Origin: Leucobacter sp. G161
Lineage (GTDB): Bacteria; Actinomycetota; Actinomycetes; Actinomycetales; Microbacteriaceae
NCBI RefSeq assembly: GCF_001482305.1
Contig: NZ_LOHP01000046.1
Span: 106,554-170,553 of the forward strand
Length of the DNA: 64,000 nt
Direction of reading: 5' to 3'
Shown here: positions 56,532-64,000 of the stretch, in pieces
Layout of the letters: each line of letters starts with the position of its first letter
How positions within the stretch are numbered: the first letter of the stretch is position 1
Notes under the pieces: model-generated
Databases searched by the model: none
What the model saw: the letters and a program-made list of their open reading frames with translations, nothing else
Told to the model about the DNA's origin: nothing
Translations under genes and position numbers: made by a program

Positions 56532-57701
56532 CTAAAACAGCGTGGGCGCGGGCACTCCGGGCACGGCCACGGCGGCCGCGAGCCCGCCGCCCCGGGTCGA
56601 TTCGAGCTGCACGGCACCCCGCGCGCCGGCCGCTGCGATCGGCGGGTAGGGATCGCGGCTGCGCGTACCCCCGCTGAACTCGAGCCCGTACTTGCGCATG
56701 AGTGGCCGGATGCGCGCGGCGAGCGCCAGCCGATAGGCCTGTGTCGCCTTGCTTGATGCGCCGGGATAGAGCGAGCGGTATGCGGGGAGCAGTTCTGGAT
56801 ACTCACGCTCAAGCCACGCGAAGAACCACGGCCGCACGTGCGAACGCAGGTGCAGCGCTCCGTACATCACGGAGCGAGCCCCCGCCTCGCGGATGTCGCG
56901 GAGCAGCGCGTCGAGCTGGGCTGGGCTGTCGGTGAGGTGCGGCAGCACCGGCATCACGAAGACGTCGATCTCGAAGCCAGTAGCGCGGGCGGCCGCAACC
57001 GTGTCGAGCCGTGCCCGAGTGCTCGGGGTTCCCGGCTCGATGGACTGTTGCAACGCCGGGTCGCCGACGGCGATGGACATCGCGAGCTCCACGGGCACCC
57101 GATCTGCGGCCTCAGCGAGCACGGGCAGGTCGCGTCGGAGCAGCGTGCCCTTCGTGAGAATCGAGATCGGGGTATCGCGCTGGGCGAGCGTCTCGATAAT
57201 GCCGGGGAGCAATCGGTAGCGCCCTTCGGCGCGCTGGTACGGGTCCGTGTTCGTGCCGAGCGCGACCATCTCGCGCGACCAGGAAGGCCTCGCAAGCTCG
57301 CGCGCGAGCACCTCTGCCACGTTGACTTTCACGACGATCTGCGAATCGAAGTCTTGTCCGGCGTCGAAGTCGAGGTAGCGGTGCGAACCGCGCGCGAAGC
57401 AATAGACGCAGGCATGCGAACAACCCCGATAGGGGTTGATAGTCCACGAGAACGGCATGGCCGAACCAGCCGGCACCCGGTTCAGCGCGCTCTTGGCGAG
57501 CACCTCGTGAAACACGGCGCCAGCGAACTCGGGCGTGCGCACCGTTCGGAGGTGCCCCGGCATGGCCGCGACCTCGCTAAGCTCGAGGCCCGGAAGCGTC
57601 GCCGATGCAGTCGCCGCGGCGGCCGATACCTGCGCGACCGCACCCGAGCCCGAACCACCGCCAACTTGCCGGTTCGCTACGCCCTGCCCGCTCCACCTCA
57701 T
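56532..57701 (-). CDS. Rv2578c-family radical SAM protein
   Basis: A 389-residue radical SAM enzyme with the cluster motif C94-X3-C98-X2-C101 in GCSHACVYCFAR, followed by blocks GTNTDPYQRAEGRYRLL and DTPISILTKGTLLRRDL. It resembles Rv2578c and the spore-photoproduct-lyase-like group. A DNA-repair role is possible but unproven. The ATG at 57701 is just downstream of a perfect LexA box and has no strong Shine-Dalgarno; a start further in cannot be excluded because the first 40 residues are Gly/Ala-rich. It converges on the acyl-CoA synthetase gene. Confidence 0.85.
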   Translation of the reverse strand: MRWSGQGVANRQVGGGSGSGAVAQVSAAAATASATLPGLELSEVAAMPGHLRTVRTPEFAGAVFHEVLAKSALNRVPAGSAMPFSWTINPYRGCSHACVYCFARGSHRYLDFDAGQDFDSQIVVKVNVAEVLARELARPSWSREMVALGTNTDPYQRAEGRYRLLPGIIETLAQRDTPISILTKGTLLRRDLPVLAEAADRVPVELAMSIAVGDPALQQSIEPGTPSTRARLDTVAAARATGFEIDVFVMPVLPHLTDSPAQLDALLRDIREAGARSVMYGALHLRSHVRPWFFAWLEREYPELLPAYRSLYPGASSKATQAYRLALAARIRPLMRKYGLEFSGGTRSRDPYPPIAAAGARGAVQLESTRGGGLAAAVAVPGVPAPTLF

Positions 57702-57707
57702 GCAGCT

Positions 57708-57727
57708 ATTCGAACATATGTTCGAAT
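57708..57727. promoter_or_regulatory. LexA (SOS) box
   Basis: A perfect 20-bp palindrome containing CGAAC-ATAT-GTTCG, the actinobacterial/Gram-positive LexA consensus. It lies 7 nt upstream of the radical SAM start codon, so LexA binding would block transcription until DNA damage. Confidence 0.85.
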
Positions 57728-57792
57728 GAATTGCAAGCGTTTTCACTCGGCTGGCCCCGCCGCCGCAGCGACACCGCCTCACCCACAGAACG

Positions 57793-59676
57793 TCAGCGGC
57801 GCTTGCCGCGGATCGCGCGCAGCGCCCCCAGGATGGCCACGAGATCCACGACCTCCTGCAGCCACGCGCCAGCGATCGCGGGGAGGAACCCGAAGGCGGC
57901 GACGAGCATGAGGCCGACGCTCACCGCGATCCCCATCCAGATGCTCTCGAGTGCGATGCGCACCGTGTCCTTGCCGATCCGCACCGCGGTCGCGACCCCA
58001 TCGAAGCGGTCGAAGCGGTTCACGACGTCGGCCGATTCGCTCGCAGCGGTGGAGCCGCGGGCACCCATCGCAAACCCCACGTCGGCAGCGGCAAGCACCG
58101 GCGCATCATTGAGGCCATCGCCGACCATCATGAGCGGCCTGGGCTGCATTGCGGTGACGATCCGCACCTTGTCGACTGGGCTCGACTCGGCGTGCACCTC
58201 GTCGATGCCCGCCTGCGAAGCCATCACGTTCGCGGTGGCCGCGACATCGCCCGTGACCATGGCAAAGTTTGTGAGACCGAGCTCACGCAGCTCGGCGAGC
58301 ACCGCTGGGATTTCGGGCCGCAGCTCGTCGCGCATCACGAGCACTCCCGCGAAACGGTCGTCGAGGGAGACGTAGATCGCGAGCTCCCCTGCCCCGATGT
58401 CGGCGCGCTCGAGATCCGGCGCCGCCTCGGCAACCCAGGAGGGCTTACCGACGCGCACGGTGCCGGCCTCGACGACGGCCTCGACACCGTTCGTCGCGCT
58501 CTCCTCCGCACTGTCGACAGGGAGCAGCGCGATGCCGCGCGCCTTCACCGATTCGACGACTGCGCTCGCGAGCACGTGCGAGGAGTAGACCTCGGCACTC
58601 GCTGCAAGCTGCAGCAACTGCTCCTCGGTAAAGCCCTCGGCCGGGTGGACGGCGCGCGGCGCGGGACGGCCCGTCGTGAGCGTGCCGGTCTTGTCGAACG
58701 CGACGGAGCGCACCTTTGCGAGCTGCTCAAGCGTCCCGCCACCCTTCACGATGAGGCCTTCCTTCGCCGCACGACTCATGCCGCCGAGAAACGCGACGGG
58801 CGCTGCGATGAGCAGCGGACACGGGGTCGCAACGACGAGCACTTCGGCAAAGCGCACGGGGTCCCCGCTCGCCCACCACGCGATGCCAGCGATCACGAGC
58901 GCAATCACGGTGAAGGGGACCGCGTAGCGGTCTGCGATCCGCACGGTCTTCGCGCGGCTCCCCTGCGCCTGCTCGACGAGGTCGACGATCTGCTGGTACT
59001 TGCTGTCGCGCGCGGTGGCCGCGGCGCGCATGATGATCGCGCTGGATCCGTTTACCACGCCGCTCGCGATGCGCTCGTCCCGTGCGCGCGTGACCGGCAG
59101 GCTCTCTCCCGTGAGCGAAGATGCGTCGAACTCTGCAGAATCCGAGAGCAGGATCGCGTCGACCGGCACGAGCTCGCCGGGGCGCACAAGCAGCCGATCG
59201 CCCTTCAGGATCTCGCCGACGGGCACGGTCTCGCTCCGCTCGTCGCCGAGTTCGCCGCTCGCTGGTGCGGATCCGGCGCCCGCGCCCACTGGCGCGGTGA
59301 GCAGCCGGGTCGCCTGCTGCGGTGCACGCTTGAGCAGCGCGGTAAGCTCGCGCTTCGACCGATTCTCGGCGTAATCTTCGAGGGCCTCGCCGCCGGTGAT
59401 CATGAGCACGACGATGAGGGCGGCCCACACCTCGCCGACGCTCACCGCGGCGACGATCGCGATGACCGCGAGGATGTCGAGACCGGCGTGTCCGCGCATG
59501 AGCTGGCGCACCATCCCGTAGGCCTGCCAGGCTGCGATGCACAGCGCGTAGCCGCCAACGAGCCAGGGCGCCACACCGCGTGCGGGGGTCGCGAGGAGCG
59601 AGAGCCCCACGATGGCGACAACGATCGTGAGCGCAACGGCGGGGTACGCCTTGGTCCACCGCAGCAGTGTGTTCAT
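57793..59676 (-). CDS. Heavy-metal translocating P1B-type ATPase
   Basis: A 627-residue membrane pump. The motifs are TGES (189-192, dephosphorylation), TPCPL (284-288, membrane metal site), the phosphorylated Asp in DKTGT (328-332) and GDGLNDAP. The usual nucleotide-binding HP is replaced by the SSHVLA form. There is no N-terminal metal-binding (HMA) domain and no His-rich tail. TPC instead of CPC or SPC makes the metal hard to predict. It has about eight membrane segments and likely exports a transition metal. Confidence 0.88.
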   Translation of the reverse strand: MNTLLRWTKAYPAVALTIVVAIVGLSLLATPARGVAPWLVGGYALCIAAWQAYGMVRQLMRGHAGLDILAVIAIVAAVSVGEVWAALIVVLMITGGEALEDYAENRSKRELTALLKRAPQQATRLLTAPVGAGAGSAPASGELGDERSETVPVGEILKGDRLLVRPGELVPVDAILLSDSAEFDASSLTGESLPVTRARDERIASGVVNGSSAIIMRAAATARDSKYQQIVDLVEQAQGSRAKTVRIADRYAVPFTVIALVIAGIAWWASGDPVRFAEVLVVATPCPLLIAAPVAFLGGMSRAAKEGLIVKGGGTLEQLAKVRSVAFDKTGTLTTGRPAPRAVHPAEGFTEEQLLQLAASAEVYSSHVLASAVVESVKARGIALLPVDSAEESATNGVEAVVEAGTVRVGKPSWVAEAAPDLERADIGAGELAIYVSLDDRFAGVLVMRDELRPEIPAVLAELRELGLTNFAMVTGDVAATANVMASQAGIDEVHAESSPVDKVRIVTAMQPRPLMMVGDGLNDAPVLAAADVGFAMGARGSTAASESADVVNRFDRFDGVATAVRIGKDTVRIALESIWMGIAVSVGLMLVAAFGFLPAIAGAWLQEVVDLVAILGALRAIRGKRR

Positions 59677-59740
59677 AGCCCTTATCTTGCACCCTCATAG
59701 GGATGCGGGGCAATGGTGAGCGGTGCCGCCCCAGGCGCGG

Positions 59741-60049
59741 CTACGCCTCGTCGCGCGAGTCCGCAGCGATCGCCGTGTGGTGCTGAATGACCTCGGCAAC
59801 CACGAAGTTGAACCACTTCTCGGCGAACTCCGGATCGAGGTGCGCGTCCTCAGCGAGGCTTCGCAGGCGAGCGATCTGCCGCGCCTCGCGAGCGGGGTCA
59901 GACGGCGGCATATCAAAGTCGGCCTTGAGCTGCCCGACCTCCTGAGTGCATCGGAAGCGCTCGGCAAGCATGTGCACGAGCGCAGCATCGATGTTGTCGA
60001 TGCTCGAACGCAGGCGTCCGAGCCGCTCCTCAGGGGTCAAGCCACTCAT
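59741..60049 (-). CDS. Chorismate mutase (AroQ-type)
   Basis: A 102-residue all-helical protein. The AroQ pattern is seen in RLGRLRSSIDNIDAALVHMLAERFRCTQEVGQLKADFDMPPSDPAREARQ, with Arg, Lys and Arg of the active site, and a final helix FNFVVAEVIQHHTAI. It converts chorismate to prephenate for Phe/Tyr synthesis. The ATG at 60049 follows AGAGGGA and comes 11 nt after the purA stop, so the two genes may be cotranscribed. Confidence 0.88.
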   Translation of the reverse strand: MSGLTPEERLGRLRSSIDNIDAALVHMLAERFRCTQEVGQLKADFDMPPSDPAREARQIARLRSLAEDAHLDPEFAEKWFNFVVAEVIQHHTAIAADSRDEA

Positions 60050-60060
60050 CTGATTCCCTC

Positions 60061-61347
60061 TCAGCTCAGCAGGTCGTGGAGTACGACAACCTGCTCGCGC
60101 TCCGGGCCAACGCCGACCGCGGAGAATCGCGCGCCGCTCATCGCTTCGAGCGCAACGATGTAGTCCTGCGCGTTCTTCGGCAGATCCTCGAACGTGCGGC
60201 ATCCCGTAATGTCCTCGTCCCAGCCAGGAAACTCCTGGTAGATGGGCTTCGCGTGGTGGAAGTCCGACTGGTTCACCGGCATCTCGTCGTGACGCACGCC
60301 GTTCACGTCGTACGCGACGCACACCGGGATCGACTTGATGCCCGACAGCACGTCGAGCTTCGTCAGCACGAAGTCGGTGACACCGTTGATGCGCGCTGCG
60401 TAGCGGGCCATCGGCGCGTCGTACCAGCCACAGCGACGGGCACGACCGGTGGTCACGCCGAACTCGCCACCCTGCGTCTGCAGGAACTCGCCCATCTCGT
60501 CGAAGAGCTCAGTCGGGAAGGGCCCCGAGCCGACGCGGGTGGTGTATGCCTTGATCACCGCAATGATGCGGTCGATCTGGTGCGGCGGAACGCCCGAACC
60601 CGTCGAAGCGCCACCGGAGGTCGCGTTCGAGCTCGTGACGAACGGGTACGTGCCGTGGTCGATGTCGAGCATCGTTGCCTGGCCCGCCTCGTACAGCACG
60701 GTCTTGTCGTCAGCGAGTGCGTTGTGGAGCAGCAGCCCGGTGTCGCACACCATCGGCTCGAGCAGCTCGCGGTAGGCGAGCAGGTCGTTCACAACCTCGT
60801 CGGCGTCGATCGCGCGGCGGTTGTAGATCTTGACGAGCACCTGGTTCTTGAAGTCGAGCGCTGCCTCGACCTTCTGCCGCAGGATGCCCTCGTCGAAGAT
60901 GTCCTGGATACGGATCCCGACGCGGTTGATCTTGTCGGCGTAAGCGGGGCCAATGCCGCGACCGGTCGTGCCGATCTGGCGCTTCCCAAGGAAGCGCTCG
61001 GTGACCTTGTCGAGCGTGCGGTGGTACTCGGTGATGACGTGCGCGTTCGCGCTCACCTTCAGCTTTGAGACGTCGACGCCGCGCTCCTTGAGCGCGTCGA
61101 GCTCGAGCTTCAACACCGCGAGGTCGACGACGACACCGTTCGCAATGACGGGCACAACGCCCGGGGTGAGGATGCCGGATGGCAGCAGGTGAAGCGCATA
61201 CTTCTGGTCGCCAATGACGACCGTGTGGCCGGCGTTGTTACCGCCGTTGAACTTCACGACGTAGTCGACACGGCTCCCGAGCAGGTCGGTCGCCCGACCC
61301 TTCCCCTCATCGCCCCATTGGGCACCGGTGATCAGTACAGCGGGCAT
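60061..61347 (-). CDS. purA: Adenylosuccinate synthetase
   Basis: A 428-residue GTP-dependent enzyme converting IMP plus aspartate to adenylosuccinate in AMP synthesis. Signatures are [17 protein letters not shown] (from 8), [10 protein letters not shown], the [16 protein letters not shown] loop and the C-terminal GVGPEREQ. It has normal family length. The ATG at 61347 follows GAAGGGG. An upstream in-frame start would read through a terminator and is not used. Confidence 0.97.
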   Translation of the reverse strand: MPAVLITGAQWGDEGKGRATDLLGSRVDYVVKFNGGNNAGHTVVIGDQKYALHLLPSGILTPGVVPVIANGVVVDLAVLKLELDALKERGVDVSKLKVSANAHVITEYHRTLDKVTERFLGKRQIGTTGRGIGPAYADKINRVGIRIQDIFDEGILRQKVEAALDFKNQVLVKIYNRRAIDADEVVNDLLAYRELLEPMVCDTGLLLHNALADDKTVLYEAGQATMLDIDHGTYPFVTSSNATSGGASTGSGVPPHQIDRIIAVIKAYTTRVGSGPFPTELFDEMGEFLQTQGGEFGVTTGRARRCGWYDAPMARYAARINGVTDFVLTKLDVLSGIKSIPVCVAYDVNGVRHDEMPVNQSDFHHAKPIYQEFPGWDEDITGCRTFEDLPKNAQDYIVALEAMSGARFSAVGVGPEREQVVVLHDLLS

Positions 61348-61384
61348 CTCAGCCCCTTCCTTCGCACTAGGCAGATACCGAGCC

Positions 61385-61390
61385 AGTCTA
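61385..61390 (-). promoter_or_regulatory. -10 box upstream of purA
   Basis: TAGACT lies 37 nt before the purA ATG. No good -35 is seen. It is between the dps terminator and purA, the expected promoter position. Confidence 0.4.
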
Positions 61391-61426
61391 GCGGAGCGGT
61401 GGATCCCATGCCCCGGCGGGCACAAA

Positions 61427-61466
61427 ACGGCGCCCAGCGGCACGCAAAGATGCCGCTGGGCGCCGT
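61427..61466 (-). terminator. Rho-independent terminator of the dps gene
   Basis: Perfect 16-bp arms (ACGGCGCCCAGCGGCA and complement) with an 8-nt loop, followed by TTTTG on the minus strand, 11 nt past the dps stop. It separates dps from purA. Confidence 0.9.
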
Positions 61467-61477
61467 CTATTTGGGGC

Positions 61478-61969
61478 CTATGCCTCTGCGAAGTGCGAGG
61501 ACAGGAACCAACGATCCTTATCAAGCTGCTGCGCGACCGCAATCGCGATGTCCTGGCTCACCGGATCAACGTTCTCAAGCCCCTCGATGGCGCGGTAGAC
61601 GGTCTCGAGAGTGGCGTCGAGCTGCGCAACCATCTCGCGGACGGTGACCTTTGCCTGCTGGAATCCGTGGCTGAGCTCGGGATTCGTCGCGCGCGCGGCG
61701 ACGGTAGTGATGCGCGCGTCGATCGGGAGCCCAAGCGCCACGATCCGCTCGGCAACCGTGTCGGTCGCATTCTGCGCATTCTCAACGATCACGTCGAGAA
61801 ACTCGTGCACACCGACGAAGTTCATGCCGCGCACATGCCAGTGCGCCTGCTTGGCGTTTACGTGGAGCGCGGTGAGATCGTGCACCACTGGGCTGAGGTA
61901 CTGGGCGACTCCGCTCGGGCGATTCATGTCTCCCTGCGCGGCCGGGATACGGGCTTCTTGCATTGTCAT
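61478..61969 (-). CDS. dps: Dps-family ferritin-like DNA-protection protein
   Basis: A 163-residue protein forming 12-mer shells that oxidise and store iron and protect DNA from peroxide. All inter-subunit ferroxidase residues are visible: H43 (QAHWH), H55 and D59 (VHEFLD), D70 and E74 (TDTVAE). The ATG at 61969 follows AGGGAAG; a second ATG six bases on is possible. It is divergent from the epimerase gene. Confidence 0.93.
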   Translation of the reverse strand: MTMQEARIPAAQGDMNRPSGVAQYLSPVVHDLTALHVNAKQAHWHVRGMNFVGVHEFLDVIVENAQNATDTVAERIVALGLPIDARITTVAARATNPELSHGFQQAKVTVREMVAQLDATLETVYRAIEGLENVDPVSQDIAIAVAQQLDKDRWFLSSHFAEA

Positions 61970-62148
61970 ACTGGCTTCCCTCTCTCTCGGGAGCGCCCGT
62001 ACGTGCTGGGCACTCGGTACACCTCAGGGTACGCGGTGGACCTGGAAGCCGCACTAAGAATTCGATGTGGTTTTGCCCTGGGCTGGCTAGGCTTGGGCCC
62101 ATCTGCGCTGCCCGGCCCACTGAGCGCTGTCTGCCGACAAGGGGAACC

Positions 62149-63168
62149 ATGACCGATAAACGCCTCGTCATCGGAGGAGCGTCCGGCTTCCTCGGCTCTC
62201 GACTGCGCAGCGAACTTACGGCCGACGGCTGGCAGGTATCGACGATCGGCCGCAACGGGGCCGACGCGACGTGGGACGATCCGGCCGCGATCCGCCGACT
62301 CGTGGACGGCGCAGACGCGGTGATCGGGCTCGCGGGCAAGAGCGTCGACTGCCGCTACCACGACGCGAATCGCAACGAGATCCTGCGCTCGCGCGTGGAC
62401 ACGACGCGCGCGCTCGCGGAAGCGATCGGTGCGAGTGAGCATCCGCCCGCGGTCTGGCTGAACGCGAGCACGGCGACGATCTACCGGCACGCGATCGATC
62501 GCCCGCAGACCGAGAGCACCGGCGAGCTCGGCAGCGGCTTCTCCGTCGACATCGCCCGCAACTGGGAACGCGAGTTCTTCGCCCCCGACCTGCCGGGCAC
62601 CCGCCGGGTCGCGCTGCGGATCGCCATCGCACTCGGCGACGGCCCGGCAACGAACATGCTGTTCCGTCTTGCCAGGCTCGGCGTCGGTGGCCCGCAGTTC
62701 GACGGCCCCTGGTTCCCGCACCGCCGCTACCGCGGCATCGGGCCCGATCCCACGCAGCCCACAGGGCCGGGGTGGCATCGCACCCGCGGTAGGCAACGCT
62801 TCAGCTGGGTACACGTCGACGATGTCGTCGGGGCGGTACGCTTCGTGCTCGACACCGATTCGCTCACGGGGCCGGTGAACGTCGCGTCGCCCGGCGCGAG
62901 CGACAACCGTACCGTCATGCGTTCGATCCGTCGCACCGTCGGCGCATGGTTCGGGCTGCCCGCGTTCCGCTGGATGCTCGAACCCGCGACCTGGGTGCTG
63001 CGCACCGAGTCCGAAATGGTGCTGAAGAGCCGCTGGGTTGCCTCCGAAAAGTTGCTCGCAGCCGGGTACACGTTCACGTGGCCAGAACTCGAGCCCGCCC
63101 TGCGAGACGTCTACGCTCGGCGGCGAGCGAACGGTGCGCGGCGCGGCCTCGGCAGGAGCCGGGGCTAA
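62149..63168 (+). CDS. TIGR01777-family NAD-dependent epimerase-like protein (SDR)
   Basis: A 339-residue atypical short-chain dehydrogenase. The N-terminal Rossmann motif is LVIGGASGFLGSRL, and the family-typical segments WLNASTATIYRHA, ALRIAIALGDG, FSWVHVDDVVGAVRFVLD and the C-terminal LKSRWVASEKLLAAGYTFTWPELEPAL (DUF1731-like) follow in order. The reaction of this family is unknown. AAGGGG precedes the ATG at 62149 by 4 nt. It is followed by the HNH gene after 36 nt. Confidence 0.87.
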   Translation: MTDKRLVIGGASGFLGSRLRSELTADGWQVSTIGRNGADATWDDPAAIRRLVDGADAVIGLAGKSVDCRYHDANRNEILRSRVDTTRALAEAIGASEHPPAVWLNASTATIYRHAIDRPQTESTGELGSGFSVDIARNWEREFFAPDLPGTRRVALRIAIALGDGPATNMLFRLARLGVGGPQFDGPWFPHRRYRGIGPDPTQPTGPGWHRTRGRQRFSWVHVDDVVGAVRFVLDTDSLTGPVNVASPGASDNRTVMRSIRRTVGAWFGLPAFRWMLEPATWVLRTESEMVLKSRWVASEKLLAAGYTFTWPELEPALRDVYARRRANGARRGLGRSRG

Positions 63169-63192
63169 CCGGTCGCTGCGCCAGATCAGGGG

Positions 63193-63198
63193 TACGGT
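63193..63198 (+). promoter_or_regulatory. -10 box of a probable leaderless HNH transcript
   Basis: TACGGT with 6 nt to the GTG at 63205 and no Shine-Dalgarno. Confidence 0.4.
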
Positions 63199-63204
63199 GG
63201 TTTC

Positions 63205-63630
63205 GTGCCTCCCCGTCGGAAATACCCCACCAAGCGGTCAGCTGCGACCAGCGCACGCTACGCGAAGCGGCGCCAGAACCGGCTTGCGCGCGTCGACAAC
63301 GACCTCACCGACGACCAGTGGCAGAGCTTGCTCGAGGCCTGGGGTGGGTGTGCATACTGCCAGGGCGACGGGGCAGCGCTCCAGCGCGACTGTGTACAAC
63401 CGGTGTCCCGCGGCGGGCGCTACACGCTCGGCAACGTGGTGCCCGCGTGCGCATCGTGCAATGCGAGCAAGCACAACACCGAGGTGACCGGCTGGCTCAG
63501 ACGCAAGAAGCTCGACGAACGCGCGTTCTTACTGCGGCACGCGACAATCTTGCAGCAGCTCCTTCCCGACGAGGAAGAGCCGGCCGCGCAGGACGATACG
63601 CCCGCAGCGGCGCCCGACGTCACGACCTAA
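63205..63630 (+). CDS. HNH-type small protein with zinc cysteines
   Basis: A 141-residue protein. C49-X2-C52 and C82-X2-C85 form a zinc site around the HNH core DCVQPVSRGGRYTLGNVVPACASCNASK. The first catalytic His of the usual DHxxPxSRGG motif is Cys63 here, while the Asn and Lys of the last helix are kept. A basic N-terminus would bind nucleic acid. Nuclease activity is uncertain because of the substitution. An acidic tail ends the protein. The GTG at 63205 is used. Confidence 0.78.
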   Translation: MPPRRKYPTKRSAATSARYAKRRQNRLARVDNDLTDDQWQSLLEAWGGCAYCQGDGAALQRDCVQPVSRGGRYTLGNVVPACASCNASKHNTEVTGWLRRKKLDERAFLLRHATILQQLLPDEEEPAAQDDTPAAAPDVTT

Positions 63631-63636
63631 GGGACG

Positions 63637-64000
63637 TTAGCGCGCCGCTTCGATCTCGGTGATCGCGGTCGCGTCGGCGCCGTTGAGGAACTCGGTGAGG
63701 CGCTCGACCTCGCCCACCTCGCCAATCGCTTCGGCGCCACGACGCAGCGCATACAGTGCGCGCAGCACGCCCCGATTGGGTTCGTGAGACCACGGCACCG
63801 GCCCCGCACCGCGCCAGCCCGACTTGCGCAGCGTGTCGAGGCCGCGATGGTAACCGACGCGCGCGAACGCGTACGCCTCGATCTCGCGCCCCTCGGCAGC
63901 GGCGGCATCAGAGAGCTCCCCCCAGGCGAGCGGGGACTCAGGGTGCTCGCGCACCACCGACTCAGGGTCGCGCCCTGCGGCGAGCGCCGCCGTCACCTCC
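63637..64000 (-). CDS. DUF3151 domain-containing protein (5' end outside window)
   Basis: The C-terminal part of an actinobacterial DUF3151 protein: PESVVREHPESPLAWGELSDAAAAEGREIEAYAFARVGYHRGLDTLRKSGWRG is followed by PVPWSHEPNRGVLRALYALRRGAEAIGE. The frame stays open to base 64000 and the family has more sequence upstream, so the GTG near 63996 is probably an internal Val. Function unknown. The Trp- and Arg-rich helical repeats suggest an all-helical fold. It converges on the HNH gene (6 nt gap). Confidence 0.85.
   Translation of the reverse strand, partial: EVTAALAAGRDPESVVREHPESPLAWGELSDAAAAEGREIEAYAFARVGYHRGLDTLRKSGWRGAGPVPWSHEPNRGVLRALYALRRGAEAIGEVGEVERLTEFLNGADATAITEIEAAR

Overview
The window is high-GC DNA with tight, overlapping operons and an actinobacterial gene style: a CGAAC-N4-GTTCG LexA box, a DUF3151 gene, an Rv2578c-type radical SAM gene, Ser/Thr kinase plus PP2C signalling, and several genes whose start codon lies 6 nt after a TANNNT -10 box (probably leaderless). 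It fits a chromosomal segment of a Microbacteriaceae-like actinobacterium. Leucobacter or a close relative is my guess, and the genus cannot be proved from this sequence alone. No transposase, phage gene or CRISPR array was seen.

Bases 1-18000: the end of an M17 aminopeptidase faces a one-direction block of about 17 kb on the minus strand. The block holds two hydantoinase/oxoprolinase pairs (hyuA/hyuB), a ribose-type ABC importer (binding lipoprotein, double ATPase, permease), a degenerate HyuA-like protein coupled to a DUF917 protein and a PucR regulator, an ABM-domain protein and a complete amidohydrolase. A RidA protein is divergent. Together they look like an uptake and ring-opening pathway for a cyclic amide, hydantoin or related compound; the substrate is unknown.

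Bases 18000-30200: a plus-strand operon resembling bacterial hydroxyproline catabolism. It encodes a DapA-family deaminase, a proline racemase/hydroxyproline epimerase, an ornithine cyclodeaminase-family reductase, a GntR/FCD regulator, a DAAO-type FAD oxidoreductase, a small [2Fe-2S] protein and a large FAD protein with a BFD-like cluster. It converges on a complete LivFGMH plus binding-protein importer that probably feeds it.

Bases 30300-45350: a seven-gene minus-strand operon: Ser/Thr kinase, a 1968-residue membrane-anchored Ig/cadherin-like surface protein, MoxR ATPase, DUF58, transglutaminase-like membrane protein, PP2C phosphatase and a membrane FHA protein. Four-base overlaps join most genes. 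It looks like a self-contained phosphosignalling and surface-protein system, headed by a small, probably leaderless ORF.

Bases 45400-64000: mostly housekeeping. The order is rplA, rplK, tRNA-Thr(CGU), a TAP-like hydrolase, holB, a YigZ protein, an S4 protein, a putative 3-methyladenine DNA glycosylase, an AidB-type acyl-CoA dehydrogenase with a TetR repressor and a divergent acyl-CoA synthetase (26-bp perfect palindromic operator between them), an SOS-boxed radical SAM gene, a metal P-type ATPase, chorismate mutase, purA, dps, a TIGR01777 epimerase, an HNH protein and a partial DUF3151 gene. Three intergenic regions (25.0, 50.0 and 52.2 kb) carry tandem or inverted repeats.
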